From positions 285,213 through 305,884 of the forward strand of contig NW_003101651.1 in the NCBI RefSeq assembly GCF_000003855.2: a stretch of 20,672 nt of DNA. Direction: 5' to 3'. The position numbers were made by a program, and so were the translations under genes. Of the stretch, positions 1-8,359 are shown one piece after another. Under the pieces are notes generated by a model. The model searched no databases. It had not been told where the DNA came from and saw only the letters and a program-made list of their open reading frames with translations. Position 1 is the stretch's first letter; every line of letters starts with the position of its first letter. Source of the stretch: Blastomyces gilchristii SLH14081. Taxonomy: Eukaryota; Ascomycota; Eurotiomycetes; Onygenales; Ajellomycetaceae.

Positions 1-1
1 T

Positions 2-517
2 TCTCAGAACTCTCAGATCTTTCACTGACATTCTCTTTATAAGATCTTATTCTCTTTGTAACATCTTGTTGTAAGATCAGAGTGACTGATGAGTAAGCTT
101 CTATCTGAGAACTCAGTATCTACTTAACTGTTTAATTATTTCTCTATTTCTTACACATTATTACACATTCAGATATCTTAGTGAGTAATCATTTCTAATA
201 AGAAGATAATAAATGCTTTTCAAGTGTAAGAGGCCTACACTGAATAGATCAGTATAATATATATAGATCTTATATAACAAAGTGAAAAACATTAAAGAAG
301 AAAAAGAAAGAGAAAGTGCGAGAATCAGTGATCAGAGTGAATATTTATATATGTACACAGTGTGTACATGGTAGAGCTTCAGAGTGAAAGAATAGAAATT
401 TCATGAGTTTTTCAGCTGAAAATTGATGATTGAGAATGACTGAGAATCGGAGCTTTCAGCGGAATCTATGAAGTGTAAAGAAATAGTCTATATAATGATC
501 GGGCGCAGCCCGTCATA
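2..517 (-). repeat. LTR of Gypsy family G2 (copy 1)
   Basis: This roughly 516-bp segment matches the split LTR at 2102-2222 plus 17617-18059 in the same orientation, and 19794-20328 in reverse complement. Read on the minus strand it begins TATGACGGGCTGCGCCCG; the other copies begin TGTGA, so TG has become TA. It ends near TTCTGAGA, where copies 2 and 3 have TTCTGACA/TTTTGATA. A conserved TATA-like stretch lies at about 341-351. The window starts one base beyond the apparent LTR edge, so I cannot tell whether this is the 3' LTR of the 518-2101 element, a solo LTR, or the 5' LTR of another copy extending out of the window. Confidence 0.75.
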
Positions 518-2101
518 ATATTGAACTTCTGTTTCAAGCATTTAATAAGATACCTTGTTCAGATAGTCAGACAAGTTCTAATATAAGATTATAATCAAGA
601 TTATCAACTTTATATATATAAGCATCTTCATGTTAATATTCTTTGACATCTATGCTTAGTTTCATCATGTAATGAGTGTAAATATCTTTCAAACTGTTGA
701 ATTCTGTAAGAAGTTATAGTTTTGATAAGAGAATATACTGAAGATTGTGATATCTTATAACTGAAGATTTAATCATTGTATAGTGACATAGACTACTATC
801 TATTATAACTTTTATATTATACATGTTATTTATCACAGTAGATATAAGAATCACATTCATTATCATTTTCTCTTTAAGTTATTGTCATTCAATCTTTTCA
901 AGCTTCTGCTTGTGAATTTGAACAGAAGCTAACCTTTTTCCTGTTTCATCAGAGTATTTTCATGGTTATCTTTTAAATCTTTTTTTCAATGCAATGTAAT
1001 TGATGTGAACTGCCAGTGTTGATCTTTTTTTTAAATAAGAAGATACATAGGCTGATTAGCAGTTGAAAGTAATATATTCTGATCAGTTACAATTGATATA
1101 TATCTTTCATTGACATTGATCAGCAACTTCTTCAGAAGCAATCTCAGAGACTCAGAAGTCTGTTTAGATAGCAAAAGCTCTTGTTTATATATAGATATTT
1201 GAGTTCACTCAGTTTATAACATCTGCATTGTTATTCTTTGACACAGATGTATAAGCGACTAAGATATAATATCTTCTGCTACTGTTCTGTATACTCTTAA
1301 GTTTGATAAGACAGTCATTTAATGTCTGAAGTTGTATACAGAAGTCTTCATAAGTCTGATCTTTATCTACACTTATGAGAATCTGTAGAAGTTTGAAAGT
1401 TAGTATTTTCTTAAGCATGTTAATCTTCATTCAATTCTTTCAAGATTGATCACCTGCTTCTAGAATCTTGATATTAAAATTAGGAATAAATGTTGTGAGA
1501 GAACTATTTCTCTGTCAGATACTCTGTAATTAATCTAATATCTTCTATTATATAGCAGTGTCTTGAAACAGAACATTGAGATGTTTGATAATATTATCAG
1601 ATATATATAACACTGATTCATATATCTTTATTCATGAATGAAACTTCTGTCTCACACAATCTTTCAATCAATCATTGATATACTAATCTTAATTAGTTAA
1701 TACACTGATGACATCTTTATCTACACTTAGCTTCATAAGCATTTTCAATCTTTATAATGAATAGAGAGTGAGATCAGAAGTATTAAAATATATAGAAGTG
1801 TCTAGACATTTCTTCAGTACTTGTATCATGTTTATATCTGACTCAGTCAGTGTTAGAATTGCTTGTACAGAGATTTCTAGTTGAGATAATTATTGAATTT
1901 CCTCATATTAATGTTGTTAAGTCACATGTATATCAGCTATCTATTATTATTGTAATTTTAACATTGCTCAGAGTTACTGTGATACTGCATCTATACTCAT
2001 GTTTGAGAGTTCTCTTATATTATTAGTAGATATAGCTATATCATTTGTTAAATGTCAAATCAGAAGAAGTGTAATTATATGAATATCTTATACATCTAAG
2101 A
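518..2101 (-). pseudogene. G2 Gypsy gag-protease remnant
   Basis: This is the internal region of a Ty3/Gypsy element on the minus strand, just downstream of the split 5' LTR. A frame readable from about 2054 to 518 has many stops but no net frameshift: HLTND at 2054, the gag segment from Met at 1430, and the protease motif all fall in one register. The gag part (about 2054-1210) resembles the fungal Ty3 retrotransposon-gag domain, including LLQILISVDKDQTYEDF and LQTLNDCLIKLKSIQNSS. A protease-like stretch follows, with IIDS at about 800 (DSG-type active-site motif with the glycine lost), then LDYNLILELV near 560, which matches the LGxPWL region just after retroviral-type proteases. RT and integrase are absent: the LTR at 517 follows directly. 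An 11-nt length difference from copy B lies near the gag N-terminus. Assignment is by motif recognition only. Confidence 0.65.
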
Positions 2102-2222
2102 TATCAAAACTCTCAGATCTTTCACTAATATTCTCTTATAAGATCTTATTCTCTTCATGAGATCTTGTTCTCTTTGTAAGATCTTGTTACAGAGTCAGAA
2201 TGACTAGTGAGTAAGCTTCTAT
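2102..2222 (-). repeat. G2-A 5' LTR, first segment (split by G1)
   Basis: These 121 bp match positions 2 to about 107 of LTR copy 1 and the far end of copy 3. The homology resumes at 17622, immediately after the G1 chromovirus and its target duplication, so G1 landed inside this LTR. Compared with copy 1 it has an extra CTTCATGAGATCTTGTT-like stretch, a short local duplication of the AAGATCTTGTT motif. The LTR edge reads TATCAAAAC where copy 3 implies TGTCAGAAC, two G-to-A changes. Confidence 0.85.
2218..2222. repeat. Target-site duplication of G1, left (TCTAT)
   Basis: TCTAT directly precedes the left G1 LTR and is repeated exactly at 17617-17621 after the right LTR. Removing G1 and one TCTAT restores an uninterrupted G2 LTR, which confirms the insertion. 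Confidence 0.93.
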
Positions 2223-2479
2223 TATAAGAATAAGAGCTCACAGGCGATTATTCGGGTGTTTGCAGCTTGGCGTGATATGTACTGTTAACTACTAGAAGTA
2301 TTCGCGGTAGAAAGATAAAATGTAGAGATCAATGTATAATAGTATTCAAGCTGAGTTGTAAATAGTATTCATGAACTCCAGTCTATATAGTTGTGTGTAG
2401 CCAAGGGCCGCTAACTCTATTGATTACACAAGAGATAGAAATAGAGATAAAGAATTCATGAGAAGCAGGATTTCTTACA
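2223..2479 (-). repeat. G1 3' LTR
   Basis: This 257-bp LTR aligns without gaps to 17360-17616. Ends are TATAAGAA...TTCTTACA; the partner has the canonical TGTAAGAA...TTCTTACA inverted termini. I count about 25 differences between the two LTRs, all transitions. This copy keeps CpG in its outer half (GGCG, TCGG, GGCG, TCGCGG between 2240 and 2310) and has lost it near the inner end. Confidence 0.95.
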
Positions 2480-2494
2480 TACTCTTCTCTTTCT
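2480..2494 (-). other. G1 polypurine tract
   Basis: On the minus strand AGAAAGAGAAGAGTA abuts the 3' LTR. An uninterrupted purine run in this place is the expected plus-strand primer of an LTR retrotransposon, and it supports minus-strand orientation. Confidence 0.75.
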
Positions 2495-3420
2495 AAGACT
2501 TTGTCTGTAAAGCCTTTCACTGAGTGATTTCATAGAATCAGACTCAGCACTGCAGTGATACTCACTAAAAATCCTTCATATCTATAAAAAAAAACCTCAG
2601 TGAGAAGAAAAATTCCTTATTATCACAAAGAGAAAAGAGTCTGTCACTTAGTTTCTTATTTCACAAGATTCTTTATAACTTACAGATTCTTCTCTGACTA
2701 TCACATAGATTCATCTCACATCTTTCATACAGAAGAATTTCAGTGAACTCTCAATCATTTTCATAAGATTCTTGTGTAGTCATCACACAGATTCATCTCA
2801 CAGATGAATCACTCTTTGTGAGATTACTCTCATTAAAGAGAAGCATTTATAAGTTAATCTTTCACTTATCTTTACAAATCAACATTCTTTAACACTGTAG
2901 AATTGTGAGGAATTTTTCATTCTTTCATCAACTCTGTAGAATTATAGAATCAAAATATCTGCAGTCTGCAATCACTCTTTGTAGTTATATAGAAAGATTT
3001 AGATCTGTAGTTTATAATCACTCTTTATTTACTAGAGTGATCTGACTGTTCTGTAGAATCACTCACAGTGTAAGCAAATCTCTCTAAAGTAGTATAAATA
3101 TCTCAGATCTGTCTACAGAATCTCATCTTCTTTTCTCTTTTTCTGTAACAGCTTTCATTCTCATAAACTGTGAGTATTCTCATTTATCTGTGAAGTGTTT
3201 TCACTCAGATAATAGAGAGAGAGTGTTTCTGACAATATCTGTGTATTAATTCAAGAACTTCTCAAGAATAAAAAAATTTTTCAATTTCAATATCTTTATA
3301 AACAATGTCTGATTATCACTGAGCTTTTTATAAGTGTTTCTGTGACTTCTCTGATCACTTTTTACTGGCTGATGAAGCAGGGGCATTATCACTCATAACA
3401 GTATCTTTATCTCTCTCAGC
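2495..3420 (-). other. G1 3' non-coding region with degenerate short repeats
   Basis: No recognisable domain was found between the polypurine tract and the hAT-like insertion. From about 2640 to 3070 short motifs recur in degenerate form: CACATAGATTCATCTCACA (2703) and CACACAGATTCATCTCACA (2782) about 79 bp apart; AATCACTCTTTGTGA, AATCACTCTTTGTAG and AATCACTCTTTATT; and CTGTAGAAT three times. This suggests an old tandem array in the 3' UTR. A minus-strand fragment near 3370-3420 may continue the zinc-finger-like remnant described at 3935-4280. Confidence 0.5.
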
Positions 3421-3428
3421 TCTGTCAC
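3421..3428. repeat. X1 target-site duplication, left
   Basis: TCTGTCAC, matched at 3935-3942 by CCTGTCAC. The single mismatch is a C-to-T transition at a CpC, consistent with the window's mutation pattern. Confidence 0.7.
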
Positions 3429-3934
3429 TAGACTGGCCGCCGGGACCATGAATTTCACATTTGGTCTCATTTGATCTGGTTCCATACATTTCTTAGCGTG
3501 AATCCCGCTGGGACTAGTCATTAAAAAAACATGCAAAGTGACTATATATGAGATCTTAAAATGAAATCATGACTTGAAAAAAATGAGAAAGTAGTCTCAT
3601 TTAATCTTATTTAGTTCCATTCTTGACATAAAGTTACTATTTTTAGACATTTTAAGGTTTTTTTTAGTCTATTTTTAATTTTTTAAAAAGTAACACTTTT
3701 TGATAACACTCAAATGAGATTTAAAGTCATTTAAAGCAATAAAAATAATTTAAATTGAGAAGTGGAAATCATGATCTCATTTGGAAAATGTGACAAGAGT
3801 AGACAGTAAGTTTCACTGAGACAGTATGAGACTACTATCTAATATTAAAACTGTGTAATAAGATCAGTTGAATTGGTAATGAAACTATCAAAAAATCTGG
3901 TTCTGGTCCCAGACACGGTCACATGGTCAGTCTA
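3429..3934. mobile_element. hAT-like non-autonomous element X1 (506 bp)
   Basis: The left end reads TAGACTGGCC and the reverse complement of the right end TAGACTGACC, giving short imperfect terminal inverted repeats with further similarity (GGGACCA) inside. Flanks are TCTGTCAC (3421-3428) and CCTGTCAC (3935-3942), an 8-bp duplication with one C/T difference. Eight-bp duplications and TAG-type ends are typical of the hAT superfamily. There is no transposase coding. A second copy lies reversed at 19333-19793. The interior is AT-rich with a T-rich/A-rich centre. The superfamily call is an inference from ends and duplication length. Confidence 0.72.
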
Positions 3935-3942
3935 CCTGTCAC
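3935..3942. repeat. X1 target-site duplication, right
   Basis: CCTGTCAC, the partner of 3421-3428. It lies at the edge of the zinc-finger-like remnant, so X1 appears to have inserted within that segment. Confidence 0.7.
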
Positions 3943-4278
3943 TGCACCTGATCTTCAGGCCAGCAGTCAATCTCATGCCTCTCTCAGACCAGTCTCTGAC
4001 TTCAAGCAGTGTAGTCCTGTTCTTTGCTGTAAGTCTCTCTGTAAGTAATTCCTTGCAGATTCTAGCTGACAGTTCTTACAAAGCTCTCAGTGTTGTCAGT
4101 GTCTTCTGTGACTCTGCAAGTCTATGATCACTCTCTCTCTACCTGTACAATCTCTGATCAGACATATGTAAATATGCCTAGGTTCTCTATCAACAGTTCT
4201 CGCGCTGCAGCGCATTTCTGCAATCTCATTATCAATGAGAGATGAGTCTCTGAGTATCTGTAAAATCTGAGTAAACAA
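3943..4278 (-). pseudogene. Zinc-finger-like coding remnant in G1 3' region
   Basis: A minus-strand frame starting at 4278 holds C2H2-like spacing: C-x4-C-x12-H with later histidines, seen as CLIRDCTGRERVIIDLQSHR. After in-frame TGA stops it continues with LCKNCQLESARNYLQRDLQQ and later RTGLHC, which could be a second finger lacking its usual histidine. The frame seems to pass the X1 insertion into 3420-3350 with charged residues. It is in sense with G1 and lies between the chromodomain and the 3' LTR, where standard chromoviruses have no gene. It is less AT-rich than its surroundings and keeps three CpG in TCGCGCTGCAGCGC (4200-4213). It may be a captured host gene piece, an accessory ORF of G1, or chance. 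Function unknown. Confidence 0.4.
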
Positions 4279-4860
4279 GATAATATGAATATCATGAATT
4301 CATAACAGAAGTTGACCTGGACAGATAAGCTCTCTCTTCATATCTCAATTATTTTCAGACTGAATACTTCAGTACAACTGAAGAAGTAAACATAGTTTCA
4401 TAAGAAGTATCTGATTATACACACAGACAGTCAGCTCTCAAGACTCTGTCACAACTATACATACTCTGATATTCAGCTTCTCTGAAGTCTATGCATTTCT
4501 GACAGTTTTCATATCAAATGTAACAATTGTCTATATCACAGATGTAATACTCTCTGCTTCTTTGAAGAGAGAAATTAATAGTCACAGAGAGATTAAGTGT
4601 TATAAATATTAAGAATATAAGTATAAGTTTTCTTTGTTTTTTCTTTATTAATCTTTAAATTATATTCACAGTTCTATTTTTATTTTCTTATTTTTTAACT
4701 TTAATAAGAATATGATTTCTTCTTCTCTTTATATATACTGTGAACTGTTCATCTCAGTAGAAACTCATCATCTTATAGACTAAAATTTGTAAATAACAGT
4801 GTTAATATCTTTATCACAATCAGATTCTTAGTGAAGACTGTATTATTCTAGCTTATCAGA
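4279..4860 (-). other. G1 segment without recognised coding
   Basis: This AT-rich stretch lies between the chromodomain and the zinc-finger-like remnant. It holds homopolymer-rich T/A runs around 4630-4720. I see no domain, repeat or RNA here on either strand. It is probably the start of the G1 3' untranslated region. Confidence 0.4.
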
Positions 4861-5060
4861 ATTCATGATATGAAAGTCATATCTCAGTTTTCATAGATAT
4901 TTTATCTGTTCAGATAATTCTCAAGTGAACTTATTTATTTTATTAGAATACTCTTATTATTGAATCTTGAATCAGAGCTTGTAATCTTACTTCTCTGAGT
5001 TAATAATTTCTTTGATCTGATATTCTCTTTCATTCTCTAGTACTTTGTAAACAGAGTGAT
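4861..5060 (-). pseudogene. G1 C-terminal chromodomain
   Basis: The minus-strand translation YKVLENEREYQIKEIINSEK, followed by a broken segment with the KW-GY positions eroded and then ELSEQIKYL, matches the pattern of chromodomains at the end of fungal Gypsy integrases (E-Y-x-V-E-x-I-x-D, later W-E-P-x-x-N-L). In chromoviruses this module is thought to direct integration towards methylated-histone heterochromatin. It lies in the same frame as RT and integrase. The aromatic cage is only partly readable: the first aromatic position is Y and the KW region contains stops. Confidence 0.8.
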
Positions 5061-7971
5061 GAGTCATAGAATTCTCTTCTAAGAATTTCTTATATTTATA
5101 GAGTAAAGAAACATGAAAAACATTATATATCTATAACTCAGATAACAGTTTCAATCTATAGAACTACAAGCTAACTTTTCTTACAATCTTATAAGACTCT
5201 ATTTATAAGAGATTTAGCTTCTTACTAGATCTCTGTATAATAATATTTTCTAGACTTAGTCAGACTCTATCATCTTTCTTAAAACTCTTTATAGTATACT
5301 TAGAGTCATAGTATTTCTTCTAATACTCTTAAGTCTTTCTTAAGAATTTATCAGCTTTCTTCTGAATATTCTGAATTCTCTCAGTCTGTTTACAGATATT
5401 ATTACACTCTATAGTATACTCTTATAAGTTTATCAAGATCATCTGCAGATGAGTCTCAGTGAGTATTTCAAAGAGAGTTTTATCTATGCTAATATACTTT
5501 GTATTATTGTATATAAACTTTATAAGTAATAATCAATACATTCAGTTATTCTGATTATAATTGACAAAGTATTATAGATACTGTTTTAATATACTTATTA
5601 GATATTCTATCTAATCATCTATCTGTTGATGAAAAGTCATGCTTAGATCTCATAAGATCTTCAGTATAGTTATCAGATCAGATCAGAACTTCTTTATAAA
5701 AATTAATTCTCTATCTGAGATAATATTCATAGATAATTCATACAACTGAATTACATTGTAAATGAAGATGTAAGTCAAATTCTTTGACTTTAAGTTCTTA
5801 TAGATGAGTATAAAGTGTGTTATCTTGATAAAGTAATCTACTATCATCAGCACACTGTTAAAGCAGATATTATATATGTTCTTGCTTTCAGAGAGACTTA
5901 TAAGAGTATTTATTTCTAGCTGTTTTCAAGATTTCTGCAGAATAAGTAAAGAAGTAAGTTCTTTATATAATCTGAACTACACTATCTATGAATTCTGATA
6001 AATAGTATAAGAATTTACTATCTTCTTCACAAGTTCTTATATCTTCAGTCAGAAGTATTTTCTTATAAATAACTTATAAGTTCTAGTGTCTGTAAAATAA
6101 TCTGTTAGAGAAGAGTCATGATATCTTTTAATAAGTTCTATACATAGAAACTCATTTATAAGCATATAAATCTAACTCTCTTTTTATAAGAGATTATTTA
6201 AGTCTCTTTAATTCTTTATTTCTGCAGAGTTAATCTCTACTGTGAGCAGTTTCTGAATATACTGAGTATATTCATTCTTCAGTTGCAGTTCAGATAATCT
6301 GAATAAAAGATTTTATAAAGACTTATACTTTATTTCTTCTTACATCAGATCTTTCACAGTACTTCTCAAAGTCTGTAAACTCTTCAGATTATAGATATTC
6401 TCTTCAAGAATTCTCACAAAGATTCTCAGAGTGTTAACTCTCAATGTTATAAAGAGTAGTTATATAGACTTCTTCTCTCTCTCTCTCTTCTTCTCTTATA
6501 GAGAATTGAGAGACTCTTCAGTCAATCTCTTTATAACACTTAGTTTAAGTATCTCATGAAGCTTTTCTATTTTCTCTAGTCTCTCTATATTTATCACTCT
6601 GATCTTCTTAATATAGTCTGATCTGTGAGAGAGTTCATGTACTGAGTTCTTAGTTCTCTTGATATGCTCTATCTTGAATCAGAACTCACTTAGTTTCTGA
6701 GTTCAGTAGATCTACTATTGTGAGAGTTTCTTAATTGAAGTAAACTATTATAAGCTGTTATAATCAGTTCTAACAGTAATCACTATTATAAGATTCTCAA
6801 AGTAGTGATATCAGTAATAGAAGAATTTCACTATTATAAGAAGCTTCTGATTATAAATGTTATAATTAATCTTTATAAATTACATCTTCTATGAGAAAAA
6901 GATCACTGAAACTCAGTTCTCATTTAACTGTAGTTATAAGACTATTTCTGAAATTATAAAGAAGAAGATATCTGTCTTCAATCTGATTAAAAGTAAGAGA
7001 TTAAAATGAAACAGTATCACTGTATTTATAAATATCTATTTCAATCTTATAAAGATCTTATAAGCTTCTGAGATAAGAAAGTTCTCATAGTTCTCTCTTC
7101 TTAATAATCTTTTCATTCTTTACTTACAGAATGACTTCTTCTTATTTTCACTCTTCAGCATGTCTATAAGAGCTAAGAAGATTCTTATAAATACAAAGAT
7201 AAATTATCTATAGAAATTCATAAAGCTCAGAAAGATCTGAATCTTATAAATACTAGTTAACTCTGATCATGATAGAATAGTCTTAACTTATAAAAATTTC
7301 ATCTGAATATCATCTGTGATAATTATATATTCTAGAAAATTAATCTGACAGATACTGAAGTTACAATTTATAAGCTTAATATACAGTTCTGTCTTATCTA
7401 AGATCTTCAATATACTTCATATATACTCAGTATGTTCTTTCTTCTTCACAGAGTACATCATCATATTATTCAGATATATTATCACAAAGATATTTAGATA
7501 TACACAAAGTGTTTTATTAATGAAAGACTGAAATATCACAGGAATATTAGTCAAATCAAAAGACATCACTAGATATTCAAATAATTTCAGTGCAGTTCTA
7601 AAGACAGTCTTTCATTTATCTTCAGCCTGTATTCATAGCTGTGTATATACATTGATCACATTCAGTTATATAAATATAACAGCTTTTATAAGACAGTTGA
7701 TCACATTCTCAATCAGAGATAGAGAATAGTGACTCTTTATTATCTTGAAGTTCAGATTACAGTAGTCTAAATATAATCTGAGATCTTTATTTTTCTTCTT
7801 TATAAATATCACTGAGACTTCTGTGAAGATCTGTGAAGATTAGATAAAGTCATTCTTCAGAGTCTTCTTTATATAGATCTGCAAGACCTCTGTCTTATAA
7901 TGAGAGAGCTTATAGATTGATTCTTAGAAGAGTTTCTATTCTTCTATCAAATCTATTATCAGATTCTTCTT

Positions 7972-7983
7972 ACAGTGAGAAGA
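7972..7983. repeat. L1 LINE target-site duplication, left
   Basis: ACAGTGAGAAGA here is identical to 15594-15605. The last A may belong either to the duplication or to the (ATT)n tail. Its presence on both sides of 7984-15593 defines the LINE insertion within G1. Confidence 0.93.
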
Positions 7984-8006
7984 TTATTATTATTATTATT
8001 ATTATT
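7983..8006 (-). repeat. L1 3' tail, (AAT)8
   Basis: Eight ATT units on the plus strand form an AAT tail in the LINE sense strand, next to the target duplication. A simple-repeat tail in place of poly(A) is known from I-type LINEs. Confidence 0.9.
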
Positions 8007-8359
8007 CTTCAATTATAGAGGTATGCAGTCAGAGACTATGACATCTATCTAAGAACTAAAAGTTCTCAGGGTTTTTCCTATATCTATAAAGTTAACTATT
8101 ATACATTCATCAATTTCAGATATGCAAAATCAGAAAATTCCAGCTCAGAATATAAAAACTGTTTACAAATTACAGTATTTTAACATCTTCTAATACTTTG
8201 AAACCATTTGACATGATAAAAGAAAAGAGAACACAGTCTTAAAGATAGACACATTAAATAAATAGATAGAAAAGAATAGAAAGAAAAAAGTAAAGTAAAA
8301 TAATAAGAAACTGTAATGAAACAAATTATTGAAAGATAGTATATAGCTGTTTTAACAGA
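8007..8359 (-). other. L1 3' UTR
   Basis: This follows the ORF2 stop at 8360-8362. Its last 150 bp match the L2 copy at about 19180-19332, for example CAGCTCAGAATA(T/C)AAAAA and the AGTCTCTGACT stretch. X2 interrupts L2 exactly after CTCTGACT, whereas L1 continues GCATACCTC, so L1 shows the empty-site sequence. Confidence 0.85.

Larger units (their letters stand above)
4861..7983 (-). pseudogene. G1 pol (RT, RNase H, integrase, chromodomain)
   Basis: This is the polyprotein part encoding replication and integration enzymes of a Ty3/Gypsy chromovirus. In order on the minus strand: the pre-RT linker (SSHCKKNLIIDLIE at about 7980-7940); RT fingers (KKKNKDLRLYLDYCNLN, about 7800-7750); the RT active site YLNNM at 7462-7476, where the family has YLDDI, so both catalytic aspartates are now asparagine; the thumb (LEYIIITDDIQMKF, about 7330); a degraded RNase H around 7060-6750; integrase with core aspartates visible in MIVDYF (5830-5847) and IISDRE (5707-5724) plus the FHQQIDD*IE segment near 5625; and a chromodomain. 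YLNNM, MIVDYF, IISDRE and the chromodomain share one reading frame, so there is no net indel over about 2.4 kb. Many TAA/TAG/TGA stops make it non-functional. Confidence 0.92.

Noticed and set aside
480..517. Helitron 3' end (hairpin GGGCGCAGCCC)
   Set aside because: No CTRR terminus follows, and the segment is the edge of a repeat with TG/CA ends and gag next to it, which fits an LTR better.
2640..3070. CRISPR-like or satellite array
   Set aside because: Repeats are too degenerate and irregularly spaced, and the context is a eukaryotic retrotransposon.
3429..3934. Tc1/mariner-type element with TA target duplication
   Set aside because: TA at both edges is explained by the ends TAGACTG/CAGTCTA. 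The flanking 8-bp duplication and the exact junction in L2 fit hAT better.
3873..4127. Plus-strand open frame of 84 codons
   Set aside because: It starts inside the hAT-like element X1, crosses its right boundary and duplication, and lies antisense to the zinc-finger-like remnant. Its hydrophobic look follows from base composition.
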